Shown piece by piece: positions 33,668 through 41,310 of a stretch of DNA of 61,084 nucleotides. The stretch's first letter is position 1; every line of letters starts with the position of its first letter. The stretch spans positions 1 through 61,084 of IMG/VR virus record IMGVR_UViG_3300021519_000011; one strand, given 5' to 3'. The stretch comes from a virus. The notes under the pieces were generated by a model. It worked only from the letters and a program-made list of their open reading frames with translations, did no database searches and was not told where the DNA came from. A program made the position numbers and the translations under genes.

Positions 33668-34272
33668 GCTGCTATTTCCATTAATGTTACTGTTGATATT
33701 CCTCGTTTACCAGTTGCATTCGCTTGGTCTGTTGCAGACCTATTAAAATAAATAGCAATAGTATTATCGTTATTTACATAAAATTGGTAAGTTGTAGAAG
33801 AAGTAGTTGCAGGAGAATCTAAATAATTATAGACAAAAGTATTTGTTTGGTTTCCGTCAGTTACAAAAGCCATTCCCATGGAAACTAATTGTTGCCCTGA
33901 AGCTGTTGCCCCAAGACCTATTGATGTTGAGTTTCTTTTAAAGTATCCACCATAAGTTGTTAAAAGTGATGAATACATAATTTGGGCAATTATTAATATT
34001 TTGCTTGTAGAAAAATTTGGCGTAATAGTGGCATTTATTCCAGTAACAAGTTGTTCTGTTCCATTAGCTGTAACTGAAAGTGTGGTATTTAAAGTATTAC
34101 TAACTACTTGCAATACCGTACCAGCCGTTTTGTTAGTAATAATAGTGCCTGTTAAATTAGGAACAGTAATAGTATTAGTACCAGCGCCAGTAGTAAAAGC
34201 TAAGTTACCAGAAGTATCACCAGTAATAACTATTGCGGTAGAGGCTGTATTTCCTGCGCTTATAGTACTCAT
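33664..34272 (-). CDS. Tail fibre protein (copy 1)
   Basis: 202 aa. N-terminal S-A-G-N-T-A-S-T-A-I-V-I-T-G-D-T-S-G resembles the anchors of 30690 and 31757. The distal half has V-L-Q-V-V-S, I-T-P-N-F-S-T-S-K-I-L-I and D-S-P-A-T-T-S-S-T-T-Y, as in 32373. Likely a receptor-binding fibre. Confidence 0.72.
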   Translation of the reverse strand: MSTISAGNTASTAIVITGDTSGNLAFTTGAGTNTITVPNLTGTIITNKTAGTVLQVVSNTLNTTLSVTANGTEQLVTGINATITPNFSTSKILIIAQIMYSSLLTTYGGYFKRNSTSIGLGATASGQQLVSMGMAFVTDGNQTNTFVYNYLDSPATTSSTTYQFYVNNDNTIAIYFNRSATDQANATGKRGISTVTLMEIAA

Positions 34273-34737
34273 TTAAATAACCACCCATCTAGAACCGCTA
34301 GAAATAGTAACAGATACGCCGTTTGCTGTAGTAATTGGGCCTACTGAGAAACCATTAGTACCTGTAGCAATCGTATAGTTTGCTGTAGCGTTTGCTTGAT
34401 TTACTATAATTGCTTGCCCGCTTCCGCCTAATGCAGAAGTTTCAGACGGATAAGTAACAAATACGTCCTTAGTACCAGCCGTAAAATTAGCAACCGCGCC
34501 CGCATTACTTGAAGACAGAATCGTAGTACGAGCTAAAGAAACGTTACCAGAATAGTACGTGCCAATACCTACTTCCCAAGTAGACCCTGTTTGATCCGCT
34601 ATGGTGTAATACGTTGTATTGGCATTACCTACTACCGCAAATGACTGATAACCGGTCTGCGCACCACCTAATACAATAGTGCCAGTACCAGTTGTAGTGG
34701 TATTTTCTTTAACGCGGTCTGCAAGAATCAGAGCCAT
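34273..34737 (-). CDS. Conserved tail structural protein
   Basis: 154 aa. L-A-D-R-V-K-E-N-T-T-T-T-G-T-G-T, Y-Y-T-I-A-D-Q, W-E-V-G-I-G-T-Y and D-V-F-V-T-Y-P belong to a very common virion family in environmental phages, probably a fibre base or collar protein. Exact place in the virion is unknown. Confidence 0.75.
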   Translation of the reverse strand: MALILADRVKENTTTTGTGTIVLGGAQTGYQSFAVVGNANTTYYTIADQTGSTWEVGIGTYYSGNVSLARTTILSSSNAGAVANFTAGTKDVFVTYPSETSALGGSGQAIIVNQANATANYTIATGTNGFSVGPITTANGVSVTISSGSRWVVI

Positions 34738-34750
34738 CTAAAGCTCCTGT

Positions 34751-35185
34751 TTAGGCAATCCGGATAATGGCTGAAGTCGAGTCTGCTGTTGGGAATATAA
34801 CGCTAAATGTACCGTTAGTAGCAGTCTTATCGCCACCAAAAGCCAACACAGCAACAGCCGTATTTGCAGTAGAGTTATAAATCAACGCACCGTTAGCTGT
34901 AATATTCGCATTAGTCCAAGAACTATTCGCAAACGACATAAACGCTACGTTACCTGTAGAGGTAGGACTTGTACTAATCGTTAGTGTATTACCACCAGCG
35001 GTGTAGTTTGAGCTAGAGCTAGTCTGCTCATTTAAAGTCGTGTACGCGGTTGTTGCGTTTGATAGAGTCGCTGAACTAGTATACAAAGCGATCTTATATA
35101 CGGGCGTAGCACCAGATGTTAAATTTTGTTGACCAGCAAGGATTTGTACCTTGAACGAGTCACACATTGCTTGGGTAATTGCCAT
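34751..35185 (-). CDS. Conserved virion protein
   Basis: 144 aa. The start A-I-T-Q-A-M-C-D-S-F-K-V-Q-I-L, then Y-K-I-A-L-Y and the strand-rich body match a frequent tail-module protein. Strand content suggests a jelly-roll or tube-like domain; function unproven. Confidence 0.7.
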   Translation of the reverse strand: MAITQAMCDSFKVQILAGQQNLTSGATPVYKIALYTSSATLSNATTAYTTLNEQTSSSSNYTAGGNTLTISTSPTSTGNVAFMSFANSSWTNANITANGALIYNSTANTAVAVLAFGGDKTATNGTFSVIFPTADSTSAIIRIA

Positions 35186-35186
35186 T

Positions 35187-35750
35187 CTATGCTCCTAAAA
35201 ATTTATTAGATTTGCTGATATTAACTGCTGCTGGAATAACTTGCAAATTATACGGCGTGTGCAAGCCAGATACGGTTTTACCCTGTAAAGGTACTACATG
35301 ATCTACGTGCCACACAAACCCAGTCATTTTACTCCTTAATGCAGCTAATTCATAGGCTTGCCCAATCATCCAATGGTCAATTTCTGTAAGCCATGCGGGG
35401 GTACGTTGGAGTTTTGCTGCTTTGCGTTTGGCACCAATTTTTGCAAAAATATGCAAATTCTTCTTTTGGTAATTTCTGCTTTTTTGACGCATCAGATCTA
35501 AATTTTCCAAGCGAAATTCTTTTGACCTAGCGATAAGGCTTTCAGCATGGTTCTTATACTGGGTATCATTATGTTGCTTTACTTTGTTTGGGTTTTTAGC
35601 CCGCCATGCAACAAGAAACTCAGCACGGCAAGCCATACATTCACCTGTTTTAGTGCGGCGATTGGCAATATGTTTACTTGTTTTGCAGGGCTTACCAGTA
35701 AAATACTGTTTTTCTTCTGCGGCTAGTGCGCCTTTACGGGTCGTATGCAT
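35187..35750 (-). CDS. HNH endonuclease (paralogue 2)
   Basis: 187 aa. N-terminal C-K-T-S-K-H and C-M-A-C resemble a small zinc site; then A-K-R-K-A-A-K-L-Q-R-T-P-A-W-L-T and the HNH core W-H-V-D-H-V-V-P-L-Q-G-K. Overlaps the adaptor by 1 base. Same family as 25599 and 37310. Confidence 0.88.
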   Translation of the reverse strand: MHTTRKGALAAEEKQYFTGKPCKTSKHIANRRTKTGECMACRAEFLVAWRAKNPNKVKQHNDTQYKNHAESLIARSKEFRLENLDLMRQKSRNYQKKNLHIFAKIGAKRKAAKLQRTPAWLTEIDHWMIGQAYELAALRSKMTGFVWHVDHVVPLQGKTVSGLHTPYNLQVIPAAVNISKSNKFLGA

Positions 35751-36439
35751 TACGGATTAACCTTAATAGAGGCTTGTCCTACTCGGTAAGCATCGTTGCG
35801 CTCTAATCCAGTACCCAGTCTGTTGAGCTGTTGCATTGCTTCATCATACTTAGCCTTGTATAGCGCTAGCAAGTCTGACTCACCTTTCATATAAGAATAC
35901 GCTTCCACTATACTGCCCCAAAGCAGCGCGGGCGAGTAGTTATCACCAAGCCAAGACGTACCAGCATCGACAATGGATTCTGGATAAGCGTTGTAATGAA
36001 GCTCAATACCGTAGTTTGCATCAGGTTTTGGGCCTAGCATAAAGCTCAGTTCATTAGGATCATTCAGTCTAGAACCAAATAAGGCGTAGTATCGGGGTAA
36101 GCCCGTAGCTGTTGGATCTGGGTAAGCTGCACGAATGAAGTTAACGTCTTTGTTTAAAAGGTACTCATATGCACCATCCCCATCAATAACCGCCATTGAA
36201 TAGGTAGATAAGTAGTCGTTAGGACATCCTAAATAAACTGTAGTCGAAGAGCAATTTCCTGTAACGTTTTTACGCAAAGAAGGTATCTGTATCGTGTTAT
36301 AGATACGCTGTTCCGCCTGTTCAATGAAAGTATTAATCTGCGTTGTATAGCTGACCGTACTTCCATTGGCGAGATAAGTCGCCGGAAATTGGTTTTCCGT
36401 ATAGGCTTGAATCTGATCGAACAGTTCTTGGTAATTCAT
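35750..36439 (-). CDS. Head-tail adaptor-like protein
   Basis: 229 aa. I-E-Q-A-E-Q-R-I-Y-N-T-I-Q-I-P-S-L-R, Y-L-N-C-style strands and a helical C-terminus (L-L-A-L-Y-K-A-K-Y-D-E-A) fit the SU10-type adaptor family between portal and tail. The call rests on pattern and position. Confidence 0.65.
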   Translation of the reverse strand: MNYQELFDQIQAYTENQFPATYLANGSTVSYTTQINTFIEQAEQRIYNTIQIPSLRKNVTGNCSSTTVYLGCPNDYLSTYSMAVIDGDGAYEYLLNKDVNFIRAAYPDPTATGLPRYYALFGSRLNDPNELSFMLGPKPDANYGIELHYNAYPESIVDAGTSWLGDNYSPALLWGSIVEAYSYMKGESDLLALYKAKYDEAMQQLNRLGTGLERNDAYRVGQASIKVNP

Positions 36440-36696
36440 TAGCCCATTGGTCCTCTAGACATAACGCCTTTAGTGGCTGCACCAGTACCACGGATCTTAA
36501 TACCCGAAGTTTTTACTTCATCATTCTGGCTCTTAAATACACCACCTACAGACATTTTAATATCGTCTACGCCATTACCAGCTTTAACTACCGCTGATTT
36601 TTCGCTTACGGGACCGCCACTCATCGTGTGTGGTTCAGCGTATACAGCAGCCGCACCAACTTCTTTGCCCATTTTCTTTGCGCTAAATTTAGCCAT
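36439..36696 (-). CDS. Small basic virion-region protein
   Basis: 85 aa. Lys-rich N-terminus; D-D-I-K-M-S-V-G-G-V-F near the middle; C-terminus K-I-R-G-T-G-A-A-T-K-G-V-M-S-R-G resembles tails of small conserved proteins in aquatic podoviruses. Function unknown. Confidence 0.65.
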   Translation of the reverse strand: MAKFSAKKMGKEVGAAAVYAEPHTMSGGPVSEKSAVVKAGNGVDDIKMSVGGVFKSQNDEVKTSGIKIRGTGAATKGVMSRGPMG

Positions 36697-36878
36697 TATC
36701 GACCTCTTTGGTTTGCGGCACGGGCTAAGTTACGACCTACTGCCTTCATGTTCTTGTTTAGGCTACTTTTGTTGGCTTTTGGGCCACTCAAAATAACTTT
36801 CTTACCGTCGTCTGGGAATACCTGAGTATCAGTTTTACCTGTCTTAGTTACTCCATCTGCTGATTTTCTAAATCCCAT
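36696..36878 (-). CDS. Small basic protein, function unknown
   Basis: 60 aa, Lys/Arg/Asn-rich (L-S-G-P-K-A-N-K-S-S-L-N-K-N-M). Overlaps the next gene by 1 base. Perhaps nucleic-acid binding or a scaffold accessory. Confidence 0.6.
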   Translation of the reverse strand: MGFRKSADGVTKTGKTDTQVFPDDGKKVILSGPKANKSSLNKNMKAVGRNLARAANQRGR

Positions 36879-36888
36879 GTCATGCTCC

Positions 36889-37317
36889 TTAAGTTATGCT
36901 AATTGTTACTGTACCAAGTTGTCCGTAACCCTTCAAGTCATCTGGCGTTAATGCATTATCAAATCTTCTTGAACCACCTACGGGATTCCAATTCCACTGA
37001 AACACCCTACTACCCATATCTGGGTTACCAAACCCATCAACCCCAGTGCCGCCGTTAATGTCAATCTGCAAACCACTAGTACCTGACTGCTGATAACTCA
37101 CATCTGGTCTTGGATCCCGTACTGCTTGTGGGTCAGAAATTGGAAACATACCAAGTTGTAATTGTGGTTGATCCGGGTCCCAGCAGCTTGGGCAGACTTT
37201 AATATTATATAGTTTAGTTTTAAGTACTTGCTTTTTTAATTCCTTTAACATGTACCTTTGCCCGCAACGATCACATTCGGCAATTGAATTTTTGCCGGAG
37301 GCATACTTGCTAGGCAT
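36889..37317 (-). CDS. Zinc-ribbon virion-associated protein
   Basis: 142 aa. C-D-R-C-G and C-P-S-C-W form a four-Cys ribbon (about residues 15-45), followed by D-P-D-Q-P-Q-L and D-P-Q-A-V-R-D-P-R-P-D-V. This layout is a common conserved protein of head-tail modules. Function unknown. Confidence 0.72.
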   Translation of the reverse strand: MPSKYASGKNSIAECDRCGQRYMLKELKKQVLKTKLYNIKVCPSCWDPDQPQLQLGMFPISDPQAVRDPRPDVSYQQSGTSGLQIDINGGTGVDGFGNPDMGSRVFQWNWNPVGGSRRFDNALTPDDLKGYGQLGTVTISIT

Positions 37318-37825
37318 AACTTTCCTCCAGTCGGTTGTTTTTTAAACGATTTTCTCTTGCCGTAATAACCCGCAAATTACTAGGTACATGTAACCCTGAT
37401 ACTGTTTGTCCGTGCAATGGGATTATATGATCAACTTCCCAAGGCTCTACGCCGTGTTTGTTTAACATTGCCGCTAATTGATATTTACATTTTATACGCA
37501 AAAAGTCGCTTTCGGTTAGCCACGCTGGAGTTCTGTTTGTTTTACCGGCCCGATATTTTGCTTTATTGGCAACAATTCTTCCTTTATTTCTTTGCCGCCC
37601 CTGCTTAGAAAGTTCCGCAGCCCGCTCTGGATTCTTATTTCTCCACCGAATTGTTTTTTGTACTAATTTTTCTGGGTGTTTTTCTGCGTATCTTTTATTT
37701 TGTTCTGCCACTTTTTCTGGGTTAGCTTTTTTCCATGCCTTAAGGCGAGCGCAAGCCTTTTCTTTATTACGGCTGGCGTAATCTTTTTGGTATGCTTTGC
37801 GAGCTTCTAGGTCTTTAAGGGGCAT
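37310..37825 (-). CDS. HNH endonuclease (paralogue 3)
   Basis: 171 aa. Repeated K-N-P-E-K/R segments in the basic N-terminal half, R-T-P-A-W-L-T, then W-E-V-D-H-I-I-P-L-H-G-Q and L-H-V-P-S-N-L-R-V. Note E-V-D-H where the others have H-V-D-H. Overlaps the zinc-ribbon gene by 8 bases. Confidence 0.87.
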   Translation of the reverse strand: MPLKDLEARKAYQKDYASRNKEKACARLKAWKKANPEKVAEQNKRYAEKHPEKLVQKTIRWRNKNPERAAELSKQGRQRNKGRIVANKAKYRAGKTNRTPAWLTESDFLRIKCKYQLAAMLNKHGVEPWEVDHIIPLHGQTVSGLHVPSNLRVITARENRLKNNRLEESYA

Positions 37826-37833
37826 TCATAACC

Positions 37834-38754
37834 TCAATAAAACATTTCGCGTGGTACAAATCGAATAGAAGCCTTTTCACGATCTTCATCGGCGGCAAGT
37901 TGGAACTGCTGTTCATAATCCGCTTTTAGTGTCATTACTCTATTTGGATCTACTTCTGGCTTTTTCATGGCAATATAGTAAGCCAATCCAGCGACCATGC
38001 AAGGTAAAAAGCGGAAAGGAATATCTTGCTCAGTAACGCCTGTGCCTGCATCTTGAAGCCGTCTTAATCTCCAGTACACAAACATATACTGGCTTCCGGG
38101 TGAATTGGGGGTAGGCCATACATTAATGCTAGGCAAATTATTCGTATAAGCTACTGTAGCCGTTACATGACTTGTTGCCGTAGTGCCATTTTGGGCGCGG
38201 GCGCAGTTAATAAGTTGGTTTCCGCTAACATTAGCATAGTAGATTGTTTCTGTGTTTAGGTTAATAAACCCATTAGAAGCTAGTACGGTAGCATCACTTA
38301 CATCAATAGTAGTCGCTGAGGAGGTTACATTAGCCGTTAAAACAGCCGTAGTGGGGTTTGTTTGGCCTGTTTGACGGTTTATCCACACTTGTATCGGGCG
38401 CCCCTGTGCGAGCTTATTTGGCAGTGTTGAATAGGTGGATTCAGAAATACGGGTGATATTAATATCAATCTGGTTAGACGTACCATTATTCGTACGTATT
38501 ACTTGGTCTAAAAGGTCAATAGTATCAGTAGGAAATGGGTATGATGCTTGCCCAGTAACCATAGGAATTTGGCCTTGTTCAATAGTCCAGAGGTTAATTC
38601 CACGATTTGCCCACTCAATTGTCAATAGGTTTAAAGACCTACGGGCAGTCCGCATATCATAACCTGTGCGCAGCTCTAAGCCAGCCCGCTCAAAAGCCTC
38701 TTCAACTAAATCGTTGAGGTCTAGGTTAAATACTGATTGCCCTATTGTTGTCAT
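37834..38754 (-). CDS. Head-tail adaptor/connector protein
   Basis: 306 aa. N-terminal L-V-E-E-A-F-E-R-A-G and R-T-A-R-R-S-L-N-L-L, W-A-N-R-G-I-N-L-W are typical of the podovirus adaptor family. About residues 140-205 hold a beta insertion (A-T-T-I-D-V-S-D-A-T-V-L, I-Y-Y-A, G-T-T-A-T-S-H) that resembles the one in the gp10-like protein at 23440. Confidence 0.75.
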   Translation of the reverse strand: MTTIGQSVFNLDLNDLVEEAFERAGLELRTGYDMRTARRSLNLLTIEWANRGINLWTIEQGQIPMVTGQASYPFPTDTIDLLDQVIRTNNGTSNQIDINITRISESTYSTLPNKLAQGRPIQVWINRQTGQTNPTTAVLTANVTSSATTIDVSDATVLASNGFINLNTETIYYANVSGNQLINCARAQNGTTATSHVTATVAYTNNLPSINVWPTPNSPGSQYMFVYWRLRRLQDAGTGVTEQDIPFRFLPCMVAGLAYYIAMKKPEVDPNRVMTLKADYEQQFQLAADEDREKASIRFVPREMFY

Positions 38755-38960
38755 AGTCCTGAAGCTGCTTTCATTGCGATAAGTTCCGCAGTTAGTCTTG
38801 CTATTTCTTCATCTCTCTCGTCTAACTTCCGCATTAGTCCAGAGTTCATATCTGCCCAAAGAACCATATCTTTCATGCGCTCTTTGTGGTCTTCAAACAT
38901 AACTTTAAATAACTTATCAGACGCCTCCATTTGGCGGTCAATAAAATCTTCTGGTTTCAT
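38751..38960 (-). CDS. Small coiled-coil protein
   Basis: 69 aa, helical and charged (E-D-H-K-E-R-M-K-D-M, R-K-L-D-E-R-D-E-E-I). Overlaps both neighbours by 4 bases. Likely an assembly helper, but no function is visible. Confidence 0.65.
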   Translation of the reverse strand: MKPEDFIDRQMEASDKLFKVMFEDHKERMKDMVLWADMNSGLMRKLDERDEEIARLTAELIAMKAASGL

Positions 38961-39133
38961 TTTAAACCTTTTAATGTCTCCGCTAATCTAGCACGTTTGC
39001 CTAATTTACCGGGTTTTTTTGCCACAGCAGCTAACTTTGATTCTGGAATAGGTTTTCCAGCTTTAGCACCAAGCGCTTTGCGTAATGATCCGGGTTTTTT
39101 AATTGCGTCTTGAATCCAATTTTTAGTAGCCAT
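38957..39133 (-). CDS. Small basic conserved protein
   Basis: 58 aa. W-I-Q-D-A-I-K-K-P-G-S-L-R-K-A-L-G, then G-K-L-G-K-R-A-R-L-A-E-T is a highly conserved small protein of aquatic podoviruses and other tailed phages, near head genes. Function unknown; charge suggests DNA or scaffold contact. Confidence 0.8.
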   Translation of the reverse strand: MATKNWIQDAIKKPGSLRKALGAKAGKPIPESKLAAVAKKPGKLGKRARLAETLKGLK

Positions 39134-39381
39134 TATTTCTTCGCTGTTTTTAAAGAGTTAATAAAAGCTTGCTTAGTTGGTGCGCCTTTAGATCCGGGCT
39201 TTCTCATCTTCTCGCCAGAACCAGCAGCAATCCGTTTTTTCTTCGCGTTGATATTAGCGTACAAACCAACCTTACCGCCCTCAGCAAATTGAGTGAAATC
39301 AGTATTGTCTCTGCGGGCTTTCTTTACGCCACTAGGCATTTTAGATGGGGATATATCGCCCATACCACGGCTAGGTCTCAT
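39133..39381 (-). CDS. Small conserved head-region protein
   Basis: 82 aa. G-M-G-D-I-S-P-S-K-M-P, then F-A-E-G-G-K-V, then Y-A-N-I-N-A-K-K-K-R-I-A-A-G-S-G-E-K (18 residues) and P-G-S-K-G-A-P-T. This family is widespread in environmental phages; role unknown. It carries the [FY]-A-x-G-G motif and abuts its neighbours by 1 and 4 bases. Confidence 0.78.
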   Translation of the reverse strand: MRPSRGMGDISPSKMPSGVKKARRDNTDFTQFAEGGKVGLYANINAKKKRIAAGSGEKMRKPGSKGAPTKQAFINSLKTAKK

Positions 39382-39626
39382 ACCATTTTTCCTTTGGTTT
39401 TACCTTTAACACAACATCCATCCGCACGAGCAGAAGCTGAAGAAACCTTACCGCCTGATTTCATACCAGTAACATTGCCCATAGTATCTACGGCAGGAAT
39501 GTTCTGTTCGGTTGTGCCAAACATTTCATAGTCGCGTTGCTTTTCCTGACGGATTCCGCGCTCTTTATTAGCTTTGTAATAAGCTTCGCGCTTCTCTTTT
39601 TCTTTGCCGGTTTCTGTGTATGCCAT
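39378..39626 (-). CDS. Small protein with RADGC tag (member 1)
   Basis: 82 aa. Charged N-terminal half (E-K-E-K-R-E-A-Y-Y-K-A-N-K-E-R) ends in K-S-G-G-K-V-S-S-A-S-A-R-A-D-G-C then C-V-K-G-K-T-K-G-K-M-V. The tag is shared by the three genes upstream. Function unknown. Confidence 0.72.
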   Translation of the reverse strand: MAYTETGKEKEKREAYYKANKERGIRQEKQRDYEMFGTTEQNIPAVDTMGNVTGMKSGGKVSSASARADGCCVKGKTKGKMV

Positions 39627-39629
39627 GAT

Positions 39630-39998
39630 TTAGCACATCCCGCCAGATTTCATTTTAATCATTGTGCCTTTGCTTTTGCCTTTAGTAGCGCAGCCATCAG
39701 CTTTAGATAATTGACCACCTTTAGATAATTTTAAAGTTGTTCCTTTACCGCCTTTATGCTCTTGCATATCGTGCTGTTTAAAGGCTTTCTTAATCATCGC
39801 CGTGTCTTGGGCTTTGTCCATTTTTGTATCTTCTTTCATATCGCTCTTAGCCATACCGCCACCTTTAAATGTTTTGCCTTTATCGGCTTTGTTAAAATCC
39901 ATTCCCACGGACTGTGGGATACCAACTTTCTTAGCAAATGCTGGGTTATGAGCAACTGCCGCCATGAGGTTGTGCTGCTTTTTAGATACGCTAGGCAC
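39630..39998 (-). CDS. Small basic protein with RADGC-like tag (member 2)
   Basis: 122 aa. P-S-V-S-K-K-Q-H-N-L-M-A-A-V-A-H, a head-region start known in many phages, then a Lys/Met-rich body. The tag reads K-G-G-Q-L-S-K-A-D-G-C-A-T-K-G-K-S-K-G and is followed by a second K-S-G-G. Overlaps member 3 by 8 bases. Confidence 0.72.
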   Translation of the reverse strand: MPSVSKKQHNLMAAVAHNPAFAKKVGIPQSVGMDFNKADKGKTFKGGGMAKSDMKEDTKMDKAQDTAMIKKAFKQHDMQEHKGGKGTTLKLSKGGQLSKADGCATKGKSKGTMIKMKSGGMC

Positions 39999-40407
39999 GA
40001 GTCTTACCCCTTATTGCGCAACCATCTGCACGAGCAGAAGCTGATTTTACTTTACCGCCCGACTTATATCCAGCATCATCGTAGTCTGACCTATATGCCA
40101 CAGTATCACTCTTAACCTGTTTTAAAATATCTTTTCTAGCTAACGCATCTGGGGTAATTGATGCATTACCGTTAAACCCTTTTTGTATAAATCTTGGTGC
40201 ATTTTTCATCAAAGCTACTTTACGAGTAATCGCATCAATCATAGGGTGGTCACCCTCTGCGGTTTGGAACTCAGATTTTGCTGGAACGGCTACTGGCGTT
40301 AATTTATCAGCTACTTTATCAGCAACAACTTCAGCCTTATTCTTTTTGGCGGCTTCAAAATCGTCAATAAACGAAGATCCGCCTTCAGCAAACTTTTTCT
40401 TTTTCAT
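39991..40407 (-). CDS. Small protein with RADGC tag (member 3)
   Basis: 138 aa. Starts K-K-K-K-F-A-E-G-G-S-S-F-I-D-D-F and ends K-S-G-G-K-V-K-S-A-S-A-R-A-D-G-C then A-I-R-G-K-T-R-A. It thus has both the [FY]-A-x-G-G motif and the tag. Function unknown. Confidence 0.72.
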   Translation of the reverse strand: MKKKKFAEGGSSFIDDFEAAKKNKAEVVADKVADKLTPVAVPAKSEFQTAEGDHPMIDAITRKVALMKNAPRFIQKGFNGNASITPDALARKDILKQVKSDTVAYRSDYDDAGYKSGGKVKSASARADGCAIRGKTRA

Positions 40408-40808
40408 ACAAAACGTCCTTTAGTTTTACCTTTGATAGCACAACCATCTGCACGTTTGGAGGCTGAAGACGTAGAACCACCTTTAGCCATTTTCTTTACA
40501 GCGCCGCCTTTTTTCATTCCCGAAGCTCGCAAAGCGCCCATACCAGCCAAACTAGCACCAAGACCCCTACCGCGAGGAACCATTAAGCCCATAGGTCTAG
40601 CAACTACATCCGGTCTATCCATATTGTCTTGAAAACCGCCCGCCGTATCACTAAGAACAGGAGCAAGTCCAGCGCTAACAGGACCACCACGCACAGGAGC
40701 AATTCCAGCGGCTACAGGAACATCAGCGGGAGCGTCTTCTACATATCTTTGTGATTCACCGTCGTCAACAAAACGTCCGCCAGCAGCAAATTTTTTCATC
40801 TTTTTCAT
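40404..40808 (-). CDS. Small protein with RADGC tag (member 4)
   Basis: 134 aa. Starts K-K-M-K-K-F-A-A-G-G-R-F-V-D-D-G and ends K-G-G-S-T-S-S-A-S-K-R-A-D-G-C then A-I-K-G-K-T-K-G-R-F-V. A Pro/Gly/Val-rich middle is low complexity. It is the closest match to member 3 in layout. Confidence 0.72.
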   Translation of the reverse strand: MKKMKKFAAGGRFVDDGESQRYVEDAPADVPVAAGIAPVRGGPVSAGLAPVLSDTAGGFQDNMDRPDVVARPMGLMVPRGRGLGASLAGMGALRASGMKKGGAVKKMAKGGSTSSASKRADGCAIKGKTKGRFV

Positions 40809-41053
40809 TTATGACTCCAATATCCAATAATTAAACCAATAACTCCAGTGATAATACTAACTCCACCACCGATAGCCATTAACGTTTTCCAGCCACCTTT
40901 AGCTTCAGACAGGGTTTTTTCAATGTTTTGGAGCGTAGCTTTAATTTCAGCCATCTCTACTATCATTTTATCCATGTCTTCCTGCAAGTGTTGAATGTTA
41001 CTGGCGTGAGTAGCTAATTCTCTTGCCGTCTCAATTGGATCAATATTATTCAT
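40805..41053 (-). CDS. Coiled-coil protein with C-terminal membrane helix
   Basis: 82 aa from the ATG at 41053, overlapping the next gene as TAATG. A coiled coil (I-Q-H-L-Q-E-D-M-D-K-M-I-V-E-M-A) precedes a C-terminal helix (L-M-A-I-G-G-G-V-S-I-I-T-G-V-I-G-L-I). The layout resembles XhlA-type lysis proteins or anchored virion proteins. Confidence 0.65.
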   Translation of the reverse strand: MNNIDPIETARELATHASNIQHLQEDMDKMIVEMAEIKATLQNIEKTLSEAKGGWKTLMAIGGGVSIITGVIGLIIGYWSHK

Positions 41054-41310
41054 TAACACTTCCATCGAGCTAGACTAGCCGCTTTACGAGTAGGTCTGCC
41101 CTTTTCATCTTTCATGGGTCCGGGCATTCCAGACATACGCGCGCAAAAAGATTTCTTCCTAGCTCCGCCTTCAGGCTGTGGAGCCTTTAGGTTAGAGCCA
41201 GTAGCGGCGTTATATTTAGCACGACCTTTGGCAGTCAGTCCAGCTCCCTTAGATACAGGAAGCTTTTCACCACGACCTATTGCTAGAGAAGGACCTTTTT
41301 TCTTAGCCAT
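41053..41310 (-). CDS. DUF6321-like small basic protein
   Basis: 85 aa from the ATG at 41310. G-L-T-A-K-G-R-A-K-Y-N, T-G-S-N-L-K-A-P-Q-P-E-G-G, K-S-F-C-A-R-M-S-G-M and a terminal R-W-K-C are a recognised conserved small protein (DUF6321) near capsid genes. Function unknown. Overlaps the upstream gene by 8 bases. Confidence 0.8.
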   Translation of the reverse strand: MAKKKGPSLAIGRGEKLPVSKGAGLTAKGRAKYNAATGSNLKAPQPEGGARKKSFCARMSGMPGPMKDEKGRPTRKAASLARWKC

